A stretch of DNA of 64,000 nt from contig NZ_BAWH01000003.1 of the NCBI RefSeq assembly GCF_000586435.1, positions 1 to 64,000 on the forward strand. The letters are read 5' to 3'. This DNA is from Psychrobacter sp. JCM 18901 (GTDB lineage: Bacteria; Pseudomonadota; Gammaproteobacteria; Pseudomonadales; Moraxellaceae). Shown one piece after another: positions 42,354 through 54,004 of the stretch. Below the pieces are notes generated by a model. It saw only the letters and a program-made list of their open reading frames with translations. It was not told the DNA's origin and did not search any database. The stretch's first letter is position 1, and every line of letters starts with the position of its first letter. The translations under genes were made by a program, and so were the position numbers.

Positions 42354-42872
42354 TTACGCTTCATCGATATCATCAATATCAAGTTGTGACAAAACAGCGA
42401 TCATTTCTAGTACAACCATCGCCGCTTCAGAGCCTTTGTTGCCCGCTTTAGTACCAGAGCGCTCAATGGCTTGCTCGATGCTATCAGTAGTGATGATACC
42501 GTTAGCAACAGGGATATTATAATCCATTGCCACAGCGCTCAAACCTTTGGCCGACTCGCTAGCTACAATATCAAAGTGTGGAGTGCTGCCACGGATGATT
42601 GCACCCAGTGCCACAATCGCGTCAAAACGATCTGATTCAGCAGCACGTTGGGCCACAAGTGGTAGCTCAAATGCGCCAGGTACACGAATAACAGTAATGT
42701 TGCTGCCCAGTACGCCATGACGAAGTAGGGCATCGATTGCACCATCAACCAATGACTCAACGACAAAACCGTTAAAACGACCAACAACGATACCAATGCG
42801 AGCATCAGCGTTTTGATGTAGGTTACCATCGATATGAGTCACGTCGTTGCGCTGCTGTTGTAAATTCGACAT
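42354..42872 (-). CDS. ribH: 6,7-dimethyl-8-ribityllumazine synthase
   Basis: It is the penultimate step of riboflavin synthesis and forms a large capsid-like oligomer. Motifs: [34 protein letters not shown] (as [12 protein letters not shown]), [14 protein letters not shown], and [23 protein letters not shown]. It has 172 residues and an intact frame. No other rib gene is next to it; nusB lies downstream, a frequent association. Confidence 0.94.
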   Translation of the reverse strand: MSNLQQQRNDVTHIDGNLHQNADARIGIVVGRFNGFVVESLVDGAIDALLRHGVLGSNITVIRVPGAFELPLVAQRAAESDRFDAIVALGAIIRGSTPHFDIVASESAKGLSAVAMDYNIPVANGIITTDSIEQAIERSGTKAGNKGSEAAMVVLEMIAVLSQLDIDDIDEA

Positions 42873-43058
42873 AAAAAAATCCTTTGCTTAATAAGCGTTC
42901 AATTGAAATATAGGCGTCAATAAATAGCTAAATAGTCTGATGCGTTCAATCGACTCGGTCGCCTATTATTTTGGCGCTGCCCTAGTTAATTGAACGAAAA
43001 TAAATGGTTAGCGCTATGATAGCATTTTTTTGGGTTTTATTTGTATATTACGAGCGTG

Positions 43059-43843
43059 CTAAAGACGCATCTGTATTCCTTGCGCTGCCATGTACTCTTT
43101 GGCCTCCAATACCGTGTACTCACCGAAGTGAAAAATACTGGCGGCAAGTACGGCATCTACGCCGCCTTCTAGTACGCCTTCTGCTAAATGTTGCAGGTTA
43201 CCGACGCCGCCTGAAGCGATAACGGGTACATTAACGCGGCTCGTAATTTGCTGCATGAGCGCCAAGTCGTAGCCTTTTTTTGGTACCGTCACCGTCCATC
43301 GAGGTGACCAGTAATTCACCAGCGCCCAGCTCTGCCATTTTGCTCGCCCAAGCAACGGCATCGATACCTGTTGGCTTACGGCCACCGTGAGTGAAAATCT
43401 CCCAGCGCGGTATGACAATGCCATCAATCTCAATATCAGCGACACGCTTGGCATCGATCGCAACGACGATACATTGGTTGCCAAACTTTTGCGCCGCTTC
43501 ACCGACAAACTCAGGCGTAAAGACCGCCGCTGAGTTGATCGCTACTTTATCTGCGCCAGCGTTCAGCAGGTTACGAATATCTGCTGTTTTACGTACACCG
43601 CCACCCACTGTTAATGGGACAAACACGGTCTCTGCCATACGTTCAACGGTATGATAAGTGGTGTCACGCTCATCACTAGTCGCTGTAATGTCCAAAAAAA
43701 GTAATCTCATCGGCACCTTGTTCGTTGTAGCGCTGCGCTACTTCGACAGGGTCGCCAGCGTCTTTGATATCGACAAACTGTACGCCTTTTACCACTCGAC
43801 CATTATCCACGTCCAAACAAGGGATGATACGCTTTGCTAACAT
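43059..43843 (-). CDS. hisF: Imidazole glycerol phosphate synthase cyclase subunit
   Basis: With HisH it forms imidazole glycerol phosphate and AICAR in histidine synthesis. It is a TIM barrel: [73 protein letters not shown]. Breaks: A7 at 43694-43700 (ADEITFLDI with six) and T7 at 43275-43281 ([12 protein letters not shown] with six). The start ATG is at 43843. Corrected length is about 260 residues, as in the family. No other his gene is in view. Confidence 0.94.
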
Positions 43844-44031
43844 GCCGCCTCACTTATTGATTAAATTTATGTACGAAGAGCTACCAAAAAGATTACTAAA
43901 ACATCGCTCCTACATTCTAACAAAATTAAAACTCTATATCGTGATAATCAACTAATTATCATTGTTTTATAAGTGGGCTGAGCTTTTTTTATCGTTTACG
44001 AAAGATAGAAGGGATATCATTAGTGAGTATT

Positions 44032-44787
44032 CTAGCGAGATACTTCTAATAAGTATTTAGGTTTGTTAAAAGTTAGTTTGTAAGTCTTAACTCTTAGTTT
44101 TTCGAGAGATTGAGAACGATTGGAGCTGTGAAATATCCGTAGAATTTCTTCTACATTGTCATAACGTATAGCATTATCAATGCGTGATAGATCATAAGCC
44201 CACCATTCTGAACTGAGAAGTGTATCGATAACTTCAGGCTTGAAGCGATATTTGATTATTTTTGCAGGGTTGCCGGCGACAATGGCATAAGGCGGAACGT
44301 CTTTAGTAACAACAGCTCCAGCACCCACGATAGCACCTGTATGGATTGTGATGCCTGATTTAATAATGACTTGATGACCAATCCAAACGTCATTTCCAAT
44401 GGTCACAGGAATGTTTGTAGTTTTAAAGGTGGATTTTCTAGTAAGCTTTTTATTGTATTTGTCATCTACTAGTTTAATCCCTCCCTGAAAGCTAATAGGA
44501 TGAGTGGTCAAAAAATCTATTGGGTGATTATATAGGCCGATTATGACGTTTTTTCCAATAGAGCAATAACGACCTATTTTAGCGTTACGTATCTCGCAGC
44601 CACCTCCAAAATACGTCATAAATCCAATTTTACAGTGGTTTATGGTTTTTAAGTCTTGTAGACAAGTTGACTCATCTACCTCAAGCAAGCCACCTATGCG
44701 ATGTGGTTGCGTATGCAAGACATTTAATTTATTCAATTGCTTAATAACAGTTTTCTGCTTAATGTTTTTACGATACCAGTTCTTCAT
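44032..44787 (-). CDS. Hexapeptide-repeat acyltransferase (CatB/xenobiotic-type)
   Basis: It transfers an acetyl group from acetyl-CoA to a hydroxyl. It has 251 residues with left-handed beta-helix repeats (IRNAKIGRYCSIGKNVIIGL, VTIGNDVWIGHQVIIKSGIT, VGAGAVVTKDVPPYAIVAGN, PAKIIKYRF), the signature of the CatB-related O-acetyltransferases. The acceptor is not evident; sugar, LPS or antibiotic acetylation are all possible. The gene stands alone, is AT-richer than its neighbours and has no operon partner, so it may have been acquired. Confidence 0.85.
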   Translation of the reverse strand: MKNWYRKNIKQKTVIKQLNKLNVLHTQPHRIGGLLEVDESTCLQDLKTINHCKIGFMTYFGGGCEIRNAKIGRYCSIGKNVIIGLYNHPIDFLTTHPISFQGGIKLVDDKYNKKLTRKSTFKTTNIPVTIGNDVWIGHQVIIKSGITIHTGAIVGAGAVVTKDVPPYAIVAGNPAKIIKYRFKPEVIDTLLSSEWWAYDLSRIDNAIRYDNVEEILRIFHSSNRSQSLEKLRVKTYKLTFNKPKYLLEVSR

Positions 44788-45025
44788 ATGTTTTTTTACC
44801 GTAGTGACTCTAAATTAAGTGCTGACTAAATTAGCATGATTAGGAAACGCTGAACATTCAAACAGTGAGTATTCATAATGGACTTATTAAAATCTTAAGA
44901 ACAATCGATGATAAGAAGTAAAACTATGATAGCTGAAATTTGGTAGATGTCAGTCGGTCTATTTTCGGTATAATGGAGCGATAAAATAAACTGCTAATTT
45001 GAATGAACCTATTAAAGAGAAGCTT

Positions 45026-46189
45026 ATGTCTGTCTATACCCAGTTAACCGATGATCAGTTTGCCGCCTTTTGCCAAAGCTTTAGCGTGTCGTTTGCCCGC
45101 GCGATACCGATCACTCAAGGTATTAAAAACTCAAACTGGTTTATTCAAACGACTGAGATGTAGATGGCACATACTCTTACGTGTTCACTTTATTTGAAGA
45201 GCGTCCGCCTGCTGATATCGAAAAAAATGGCCGTTATCCTCAATCAGCTAAATGGCAAGCTACCAGTCGCCGCGCCGCTAACCGTTATTGAATCAAATAG
45301 TTCACAAATGGATGGTGATGATAAGCGCTATGTTATCCATTATGAAGACAAAGCGATTACGCTAGTACCATGCTTAGCAGGCTCACATCCGGATCAAACC
45401 ACGCAAGCAATGTGTCATGACATTGGCGCGGCATTAGCCATGCTGCATGAAACGCTACAAGCACTGCAGCCAAGTGAGCAGTACGGTGTGCCTTTGTACC
45501 CATGGGCAGATGTGCGCGACCGTGAAATGCAGTTCATGCCAGGTGATGAAGCTAAGCTAATGAGCGATATCTGGCGCTCTTATTCAGAATTACCACTGGC
45601 AACCTTGCCAAAAGGCCTATGTCATCTAGATATGTTTGCCGACAATACCTTATGGAATCTACAAAAAGGCGAAGCGCGGCTGACTGGCCTGTTGGACTTT
45701 ACCGAAGTCAGTGTCGAGCATTACGTGATGGACATTGCCATTACTATCAATGATTTTTGTACCACGTGGGGCGTTGCAGAGCAAGGCGAATCCGTTAACT
45801 TTGATCGCAGTAAAATGGCGGCGTTCTTACAAGGTTATGAGTCGATCCGCCCGCTAAATAACGACGAAAACCGTGCACTACCTGTTATGCTAGCAAAGGC
45901 AGCAGTGATTTTCTGGTTGTTACGCTTAAATGTGATTCACTACAACCGTACCGAAGGCCGTACGGGTGATAACATCATGGTCAAAAACCCTGACTTAATG
46001 AAACGCTTGGCCGCTTATCATTGGGCGCATGTTGAAAAGTCGCAAAATACCGTATTTGCACTATTAACTAAGCAAGACAATCAAATAGTCGGCGTGTTTA
46101 GCAGTATCACCCAAGCTGAGCAAGCGCAGGAAACATTAAGTAGTAGTGAGTTTGCAATCAAAGAATATACGCTAGATCAATTGTCTTAA
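45026..46189 (+). CDS. thrB: Homoserine kinase, aminoglycoside-phosphotransferase type
   Basis: It phosphorylates homoserine in threonine synthesis. This is the APH-fold form: MSVYTQLTDDQFAAFCQSFS, ITQGIKNSNWFIQT, then LAMLHETL, catalytic-loop LPKGLCHLDMFADNTLW and LLDFTEVSVEHYVMDIAI. The true start, ATG 45026, is preceded by GAGAAG. Breaks: one missing G near 45161 (TTEDVDGTYSYVFTLFEERP when restored) and an A7 at 45221-45227 that should be six (ADIEKMAVILNQ). Corrected length is about 388 residues; a 60-residue C-terminal extension follows the kinase. Confidence 0.88.
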
Positions 46190-46261
46190 GCATTGCCTAT
46201 TCATTTATTCTAGTACCAATGCTAGTACTAATTTTAGCACCGAAACCTTAGAGGCGACCCC

Positions 46262-46591
46262 ATGACCGATCAAGTTGATAACTGGCACAAACTGGCGCGC
46301 TACGATACCAATATGCAAGGTGAGCTGCACGCCAACCTATTACGTAATAACGGCATCACCGTGTCCTTGCAGCCGCTAAGCGCTATCCCTGGTATGAACT
46401 CGGGTATCGTTCTTTGGGTAGAAAGTACCGATCTGGCAAGCGCTCAGCGTATTTTGGATACCATCCCAACTGATGGGGCCACTTTGCTTGATGAGATGAG
46501 TGATGCTGACTTTGATGCGCTATCTGCCGCTCAAAGCAATGCTCCCCAAGGTAACTCGATAATAGACGACAATAACGGCGGTAATGATTAA
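46262..46591 (+). CDS. DUF2007-like protein (putative signal-transducing protein family)
   Basis: It has 109 residues. The first 75 match the DUF2007 pattern, a small ferredoxin-like fold: LARYDTNMQGELHANLLRNN, GITVSLQPLSAIPG, VLWVESTDLASAQRILD. An acidic tail follows. No catalytic residues are evident. It is joined to the amidotransferase gene (stop at 46589-46591, next ATG at 46592), so the two are cotranscribed. Confidence 0.75.
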   Translation: MTDQVDNWHKLARYDTNMQGELHANLLRNNGITVSLQPLSAIPGMNSGIVLWVESTDLASAQRILDTIPTDGATLLDEMSDADFDALSAAQSNAPQGNSIIDDNNGGND

Positions 46592-47514
46592 ATGTGTCAA
46601 CTCTTAGGAATGAACTGTAATACCCCAACGGATATTGGCTTTAGCTTTGCAGGGTTTCGCAAGCGCGGCGGTATGACGGACAGTCATGAAGATGGCTTTG
46701 GCATTGCATTTTTTTGAGCGTAGCGAATGCAGCAATAATGACAAAACCAACGATGAGACGGCAAATGACTCAACGGGTTTGCGTTTGTTTCATGACAATC
46801 GTCCAAGCCATCTGTCGCCAGTCGCTGACTTGGTCAATAACTACCCAATCAAAGCCATGAATGTCATCGCGCATATTCGTAAAGCGACGCAAGGGCAGAA
46901 CTGTTTGGCAAACACCCATCCATTCGTCCGTGAAGTATGGGGCGAGCAGTGGGTATTTGCGCACAATGGGCAGATGAATAGCGAATTTATCAAACGCTGT
47001 CAACGCTTGCAAGATAACGGCAATGCCTCACACTGTCAGCCAGTTGGTTCAACTGATTCTGAAATGGCATTTTGCTATTTGGTCAATCGTCTAAAGAGTA
47101 GCTTTAAGTCGCGTCCTGATGACAAAACGCTGTTTAATTTTTTTGACCACACAGTGTCGCTATCTCTCTGCCAATGGGTTATTTAATTGCTTAATATCGA
47201 ATGGCAGGTGGCAACTGGCTTATGCGGGTAGCTTGCTGTTTTATCTCACACGTAAAGCGCCATTTGGTGAAGCCAAACTGGCTGATGATGATATGGCGAT
47301 TAACTTTGGTGATGTGACTACAGACACAGATAAAGTCACGATTTTGGTCACTGTGCCATTGACTGAAAATGAGAAATGGCAGCAATTGGCTGTCAATGAA
47401 TGCTTAATCTTTCAAGCTGGCGATGTCATTTATAAAGACAGCCCAAGCCAGCGCAAGTTTTTAACAGTGGACGAAGGCATTGCGATTGCACGAGCCGTTG
47501 GGGCGAGTGTTTAG
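46592..47514 (+). CDS. Class II glutamine amidotransferase (YafJ-like)
   Basis: It begins [19 protein letters not shown], with the N-terminal nucleophile Cys2 of class II amidotransferases. It continues [51 protein letters not shown] and [16 protein letters not shown]. Two T7 runs (46709-46715 and 47138-47144) break the frame; with six each, it is one protein of about 307 residues ([20 protein letters not shown] across the second). Class II domains release ammonia from glutamine; the acceptor for the stand-alone YafJ group is unknown. Confidence 0.87.
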
Positions 47515-47538
47515 CGGTTAATGAATATCCAATACTGT

Positions 47539-48130
47539 TTAAATATAACTCCCACAACACCGCTTAAACTTCTCACCAGACCCACAAATGCACGGTTGCT
47601 TTTGCGTCACAGTCATCGCAACCGTCGGGTCTAAGAAATACCAGCGCGCATCGTTATTAGCTCTGTTTATAACCTTTACGAAAGTAGATAGTTCGTGATG
47701 CGCCTGTATTTTTTTCGTCTAAACCACCTGATGTTTCCTCAGGACTTTTAAAATAAGCCTTAAACTCAACCTGTGCATGTCTTTTACCCAGCTTTGGCGT
47801 GTGCTCTACGATTTCTAATCCTGCCCAATCTGTCTCTTTTGCCCAACTTTCAATCGCTGCAACATCAAGTAATGCTTGCTGAGCAGGCACTGTGGTTTTG
47901 ACGATATACTCTGGTTTCACTAATGCAAAGGCACTATAGCGCGTGCGCATCAGCCGTTCGGCTGTCTCCGCTTTTGTACCATCTGCTTTGTCAACCTCAT
48001 CATTATAAAACGCACCATTATAAAAAGCATCATGATAAGGCTGGCAGCAGTCTTGATAGGATAGTGGAGCGTCTGTCGTCTCTGTTGTTGGATTGATTTG
48101 GCAAGGGCAAGTATCTGGGTAAGGTTGCAT
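47539..48130 (-). CDS. YchJ-like protein (UPF0225) with SEC-C zinc motif
   Basis: The N-terminal SEC-C-like cysteines (MQPYPDTCPCQINPTTE...CCQPYHDAF) are followed by the NTF2-like YchJ domain (AERLMRTRYSAFALVKPEYI; VEFKAYFK). The frame is lost near 47668; beyond it the other frame encodes DARWYFLDPTVAMTVTQKQP, then CICGSGEKFKRCCGSYI, the expected second SEC-C motif. The repair here seems to be an extra G or a two-base loss, unlike the usual A/T pattern. About 197 residues. Role unknown; SEC-C motifs bind zinc. Confidence 0.8.
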
Positions 48131-48189
48131 GTTTTACTCTAATTTTTGTTTGGACTCATTCGTTTAGGCTTAATGGTCTTATGATAATT

Positions 48190-48914
48190 TTATTGCAGCA
48201 TGCTTTTTATTAATTCTGGCAATATACCGACTTTGAGCTGCGCCCATGCGGAAGGATCACTTAGTCGTGACCAAAACATCTCAAAAGGTGGGGCGACATA
48301 TACCAGTAGTGCAAGGATGGTATATAAGAGTAGGTACCACCATTTGTCCTTTGGCTGATAGAACTTCATCGCTGTGCCTGATGAGCGCTTCATTTTCATA
48401 TTGGACAAATTGACGCTATACAGCTCATCCAATGACAAATGCACCATCGCACCACCAAATAAAAACAGACCATAAAACCAACTGGTTGTCAGCGGTAGGT
48501 GCAGACCATAATAACTTAGACACGTCAGACCCAATCCCAGTATCGCCATATACGGCACAGAGTGGATGACGCCGCGATGCACCGTCATAGTGGTAAAAAT
48601 ATGAAAAACGACATAACGCATAAAACCGTAGCCTGCCAGCCACAATACTATCAATGCCAGTAAGCTCAAATCACTACGCCAGTGCATGACCAGCCCAAAG
48701 GCAAAGATAAACGAGGTGATATTAAAACCGAGCTTAATCGGTGTTGAATTATCAGAATCCAAGTCTGGCAGCAATCCACCGATAGTACCAAGCGCTACGC
48801 ACACCAAAAACCCTGAATCATCAATCAATCCAGCTTTATAAACCGTCAAACTCAGTGTGCCGCTGACCATAAAGCGACATTTAAGTGGGTATTAAAATTT
48901 GCCATAAAACTCAT
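48190..48914 (-). CDS. Membrane-bound metal-dependent hydrolase, YdjM/DUF457 family
   Basis: This inner-membrane protein of about 241 residues has the family motif GGLLPDLDSDNSTPIKLGF. A conserved His lies in TVHRGVIHSVPYM and another in GGAMVHLSLDELYSVN, among several hydrophobic helices. The apparent start at 48870 is internal. Upstream, MSFMANFNTHLNVA belongs to the same protein and is joined by restoring one T near 48870 (NVAFMVSGTLSL). The start is then 48914 or 48905. Substrate is unknown. Confidence 0.78.
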
Positions 48915-49031
48915 TCATCCATAGCGCTCAAAAAGTCCTTTCGAGCGGCGTCTCTAGCAGTAAAAAAGCGCACCATGATACCATAGACCGTCCATACGTC
49001 TAATAGAGATAGCCCGTAAGAGAGAGCTTCT

Positions 49032-50105
49032 ATGCCTGCCAGTGATTTACCCGCCATACTTAACTCTGATACTCATACTAAGCAGCTGCCTGTAGTAGAA
49101 GGTCAGCTTGATAACAGCTTTGCTGCCATTGACTGGCAAGTGCCTTGGTTATCGCATATTACTCAATTGAGTTATATCAGCAACACGATTGAACACCTTA
49201 GTCGCTCGAAATCACAGAGAAATAGCTTGGATCGTTTGGGTAATTTGGGTGATTCAGAAAGTTTGGATAATGTGAAAAGCATAGATGAGCATGATATAAA
49301 TGCTTCTGACATCAATACGCCTGACACGATTGCCAAAGTCTTAAAAACGGCGATGATGCAGCAGGCTGATCACTTGCAACAGCCGTTACCGCATACCAAA
49401 CCTGCTCATGACTACAAATCTCAGACGCTACAGTTCGTCTCTCAAAATGTATTGCCTGAAGGGGAAGCCTATGAACATTTCATCGGTACAACTGGCAATA
49501 TCCCGACGCGAGATAACTTGCATGACTTGTTTAATGGCAGTATTTGGCTGACCTTTCCGAAGACCAAAACTGTGTTGAACTATCACCATATGCTAGAAAT
49601 CGCTAAGCAAGGTATTAGTGAGCATCGAGGGCGTGTGCGCGACACTATTACTGTCTTTGATGAGAATGGCGCAGTGCTGGTGACTTCTGATGCTAGTATC
49701 GGTAAAGCGTTAGTTGATTTTGACTGGCAAGCAAGTTTGGTGAAGCCGCGTGCTAAATGGGACAACCCAACTCAGCCTGATAACAGCGCTCAAGCCGCAG
49801 TTTATATCTTTGGCCATGCATTGCTTGAGCAGTTGGTATACCCACGCAAACCTCTATGCGCTCACAGCATTGTCATTCATGTTGCACAAGAATTCTTTAC
49901 CTTATCGTTAGCTGAACGTATGCGCTATTTGGATGACAAAGTTGCCGAATACATGGACACATTATTATCAAATGATGACGTCAAACCGCGCCAGCTTGCG
50001 CCGTTACCGATCTTAGGGGTGCCACACTTTTGGGCAGAGAATGCCGATACTGACTTTTATGAAGACAGCTACGTGTTCCGCAGTGGGCGACGTAAAAAAA
50101 GATAA
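49032..50105 (+). CDS. DUF3025 domain protein
   Basis: 357 residues, frame intact. It carries the DUF3025 core: FNGSIWLTFPKTKTVLNYHH, EHRGRVRDTITVFDENGAVL, AAVYIFGHALLEQLVYPRKP. The Ser/Asp-rich insert near residues 55-90 looks disordered. DUF3025 proteins are uncharacterised and found mainly in gamma- and betaproteobacteria. No operon partner is clear. Confidence 0.78.
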   Translation: MPASDLPAILNSDTHTKQLPVVEGQLDNSFAAIDWQVPWLSHITQLSYISNTIEHLSRSKSQRNSLDRLGNLGDSESLDNVKSIDEHDINASDINTPDTIAKVLKTAMMQQADHLQQPLPHTKPAHDYKSQTLQFVSQNVLPEGEAYEHFIGTTGNIPTRDNLHDLFNGSIWLTFPKTKTVLNYHHMLEIAKQGISEHRGRVRDTITVFDENGAVLVTSDASIGKALVDFDWQASLVKPRAKWDNPTQPDNSAQAAVYIFGHALLEQLVYPRKPLCAHSIVIHVAQEFFTLSLAERMRYLDDKVAEYMDTLLSNDDVKPRQLAPLPILGVPHFWAENADTDFYEDSYVFRSGRRKKR

Positions 50106-50408
50106 AAAATAAATAGAAAGGGATTGCTTAAAAATAGCTCGCTAAACCTTTGTTACGTTTACGATTGTGCCACGATTTGACAACGTCCAGACATTAACAA
50201 AGCCTCGTATGTTTGTTATGGTAAAAGAGCATTTCTGTTAAACAGTAAGGAGATGATTATCTCTTTTGTTAACACAGACTTATATTAAACATTTTTATAG
50301 AACTGCTCTATCAATCCACGACAGATCAATCATTTATTGAGCCACCAGTCATACCTAAACTTATAATAATTTATGTCTAGGATCTATAACAACGATAAGG
50401 AAGCTATC
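50106..50408. other. Intergenic region upstream of acnA
   Basis: About 300 bp, expected to hold the acnA promoter. I see no clear operator, RNA structure or small gene. Confidence 0.35.
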
Positions 50409-53248
50409 ATGAGTGATATTTTTGATGTAAAAGACACCCTCTCAGTCGCTGGCAAGGAACATGCCTACTACAGCCTGCCAAAGCTGACCGAAACTTACGA
50501 GCATATTAAGACACTACCATTTTGTATGAAAGTGGTACTAGAGAACCTATTACGTAACGAAGACGGCGGTCAATCGGTTGGTAAAAACCACATTGAAGCC
50601 GTCGCCAACTGGGATGCAGGGGCTGAAGCGTCAAAAGAAATCGCCTTTATGCCAGCGCGTGTTGTATTGCAGGATTTCACAGGTGTACCTTCAGTAGTCG
50701 ATTTGGCGGCGATGCGTGATGCGGTGGTCGAGCTCGGCGGTAAAGCCGAGCAGATCAATCCGTTTATTCCTAGTGAACTGGTCGTCGATCACTCTGTACA
50801 GGTCGATGCTTATGGCCGCGAAGATGCGCTAGATCTGAACGAAAAGATTGAATTTAAGCGTAACAATGAGCGCTATGAGTTTTTGCATTGGGGCAAGCAA
50901 GCCTTTGAAAACTTCGTCGTGGTACCGCCAGCGACAGGTATCGTGCATCAGGTTAACCTTGAGTATCTAGCCCGTGTCGTAATGGCAGCAGACGTTGATG
51001 GTGAATTGACAGCTTATCCAGATACGGTATTTGGTACAGATAGCCATACTACGATGATTAATGGTATTGGCGTGCTTGGTTGGGGTGTGGGCGGTATCGA
51101 AGCTGAAGCCGCGATGTTAGGCCAACCGTCTTCGATGCTGATTCCACAAGTGGTCGGCTTTGAGCTAAAAGGTAAGCTAACCGAAGGCGTCACGGCGACC
51201 GATTTGGTACTACGTGTCGTTGAGATGTTGCGTGCACATGGCGTAGTGGGCAAGTTTGTCGAGTTTTATGGCGAAGGCTTACACAGTATGCCGCTAGCGG
51301 ATCGCGCCACCATTGCCAACATGTCACCAGAGTATGGGGCGACTTGCGGTATTTTCCCAATTGACCAAATGGCGATTGATTACCTGCGTCTATCAGGCCG
51401 TGATGAAGAGCAGATTGAGTTGGTTGAAAAGTATGCTAAGTCGCAAGGCTTATGGCACGATGCCGATACACCTGCGGCGACTTATTCAAGCAAATTAGAA
51501 CTAAATCTGTCGTCAGTACAGCCAGCACTTGCTGGTCCGAACTTGCCACAGCAGCGTATCAATTTGTCTGATATGCATGAGAAGTTCGGCGAAACGCTAG
51601 AAAAAAATGACCAAAGATCGCAAGTCAGAAGTAGAAGGCAAAGTACGCTTTGATCAAGAAGGCGGCGAGCAAGAGCAAGCTGAACACTTGGCAGCTGAAC
51701 CGAATATCGAAGTTGATACCAGTGATGACAATGCAGGTTACGCGCCAGCAAACAATGTCTTCTCAAATGTCAGTATCGATGATAAGCAACACAAACTACG
51801 AGACGGATCGGTAGTTATTGCTGCTATTACTTCTTGTACCAATACTTCCAATCCAGCGGTAATGATTGGTGCAGGTCTAGTGGCCAAAAAAAGCCGCTGC
51901 TAAAGGAATTAAAGCCAAGCCTTGGGTCAAGACATCACTCGCACCGGGTTCTAAAGTGGTAACTGACTATCTTGAGAAAACCCATCTGATGGATGAGCTA
52001 GAAAAGACAGGCTTTTACCTCGTCGGTTACGGGTGTACCACTTGTATCGGTAACTCAGGACCATTGTCAGAAGAGATCGAAAAAGGCATTGAAGAAAATG
52101 ATTTGGTCGCGGCGGCAGTACTGTCTGGTAACCGTAACTTTGAAGGTCGTATTCACTCGCATGTCAAAGCCAGTTACTTGGCATCACCACCGTTGGTCGT
52201 TGCCTACGCGCTAGCCGGTACAGTCGATATCGATCTAACGACCCATCCGCTAGGACAGGATCAAGATGGCAATGATGTATTCCTAAAAGATATCTGGCCA
52301 ACCTCGGAAGAGATCAACGAGTTGATTGCCGACAATATTGATGCTGATATGTTCCGCAAAAACTACGGCGAAGTATTTGATGGTAGTGCCGCATGGAACG
52401 CAATTAGTTCAGCGGATAGCCAACTATATCCATGGGATGAAGGGTCGACTTATATCAAAAACCCACCGTTCTTTGATGGTATGACTATGGAGCCAGAAGG
52501 TATCCCTGATATCGAAGGCGCACGTATCTTAGGTCTGTTTGGTGACTCAATCACCACCGATCATATCTCACCAGCAGGTAATATCGATCCAGACTCACCA
52601 GCAGGTAAGTACTTGCAAGAGCGCGGTGTGATGGAAGCAGACTTCAACAGTTATGGCTCGCGCCGTGGTAACGATGCAGTCATGACTCGTGGTACCTTTG
52701 CCAATATCCGTATCAAAAACACGATGATGGGCGGTAAAGAAGGTGGCTATACTTATTACTTCAAAGATGACAGCGCTACGTTACAAGATGGCGAAGAAAT
52801 GCCCATCTACAATGCAGCAATGAAGTATAAAGAAGATAAGCGTCCGTTAGTGGTATTGGGCGGGGCAGAGTATGGTTCTGGTTCGAGCCGTGATTGGGCA
52901 GCTAAAGGTACCATCCTGCTAGGCGTAAAAGCAGTTTTAACCAGCTCGTTTGAACGTATTCACCGTTCAAACCTAGTCGGTATGGGTGTGCTGCCATTGA
53001 CGTTTAAAGATGGTCAAAATGCAGAAACCTACAAACTAGATGGTTCTGAAGTGCTCAGCATCACAGGTCTGGACAATGGCGAGAGTAAAACAGCCACGGT
53101 TACGGCTACACGTGCTGATGGTTCGGCAGAAACCTTTGAAGTAAATGTCGGTCTACAAACGCCAAAAGAGCGCGAATATGTGCGTCATGGCGGCGTATTG
53201 CACTATGTACTACGTCAATTGGCTGCTGAGAGCAAAGAAGCAGGCTAG
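50409..53248 (+). CDS. acnA: Aconitate hydratase A
   Basis: It interconverts citrate and isocitrate with a 4Fe-4S cluster. Cluster cysteines: [10 protein letters not shown] and [13 protein letters not shown]. Other signatures: [42 protein letters not shown] and [17 protein letters not shown]. The start is ATG 50409 (AAGGA upstream), not 50373. Two A7 runs break it: 51601-51607 ([15 protein letters not shown] with six) and 51886-51892 ([18 protein letters not shown] with six). Corrected length is about 946 residues; the segment near 410-440 is an acidic insertion beyond the usual AcnA length of about 890. A terminator follows. Confidence 0.94.
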
Positions 53249-53268
53249 TAATGTATTAGACTTAGTAT

Positions 53269-53315
53269 GAAAAAAAGCCCAATCTCCTTCAAAGTAGGGG
53301 ATTGGGCTTTCTTAT
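53269..53315 (+). terminator. acnA terminator
   Basis: AAGCCCAATCTCC pairs with GGGGATTGGGCTT around a short loop, 20-60 bp past the acnA stop. It is convergent with the RhtB gene and may serve both. Confidence 0.8.
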
Positions 53316-53349
53316 GGAAGACGTTTTTTTCTTCTTGTTACTTTACTCT

Positions 53350-54004
53350 TCAAGCCTTTTCAGTCAACAACTTAATTCCTAGCCCCATAAATACGACACC
53401 ACTTATTTTATTCATCATGGATTCAATTTTTGGATTCTCTCTTAGTTTTTTTGCTGAACTTTGACGCCAGCAGCGCCAAACTCAAGCACCATATAAAGCC
53501 TGTGGTAGCAAAAGTCAGTCCCAACATCAAAAATGACAGCATGCCATAAGCATAACTAGCGTCGATAAACTGAGGGAAGAACGCCAAGAAAAATAAAGCG
53601 ACTTTTGGATTAAAAGTATTGGTCAACACACCTTGCTTATATATTTGCCAACCATCTACAGCTTTTTGGCTAGTCACGTCCTGATCTTTGGATAAATGGT
53701 TCGTTACTGAGTTCGAGTTTTTGCTCGTTAGCATTTTAAAGCCTAAATAACACAAATAGCTGGCCCCAATATATTTGACAATCATAAAAGCGGTAGGGGA
53801 ATTGGCAAGCAATACCGACAATCCTAGCGCCGCCAATAATGTATGTACCAAAATACCCGAAGTAATGCCAAGAACAGAATAAACCCCTGCTGTTTGCCCC
53901 TGTGAGACACTACGGGTGATGATGTACATGCTATCTGTACCTGGCGTTAGGTTTAACAAAATAGCCGCCAAGATAAACCCTAGATAATTCTCGATACCAA
54001 ACAT
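53350..54004 (-). CDS. LysE/RhtB-family amino-acid exporter
   Basis: This inner-membrane exporter has six predicted helices: MFGIENYLGFILAAILLNLT, then PGTDSMYIITRSVSQGQTAG, then ASYLCYLGFKML, then GVLTNTFNPKVALFFLAFFP. A T7 run at 53446-53452 alters the end. With six, it reads SKKLRENPKIESMMNKISGV, then VFMGLGIKLLTEKA, with stop at 53350. About 218 residues, standard for RhtB. The start is ATG 54004 with AAGGGA upstream; a GTG at 54013 is the alternative. Likely substrates are threonine, homoserine or similar amino acids. Confidence 0.85.

Noticed and set aside
46383..47012. Long minus-strand ORFs opposite the DUF2007 and amidotransferase genes
   Set aside because: They mirror well-supported plus-strand genes and show no motifs; they are antisense shadows.
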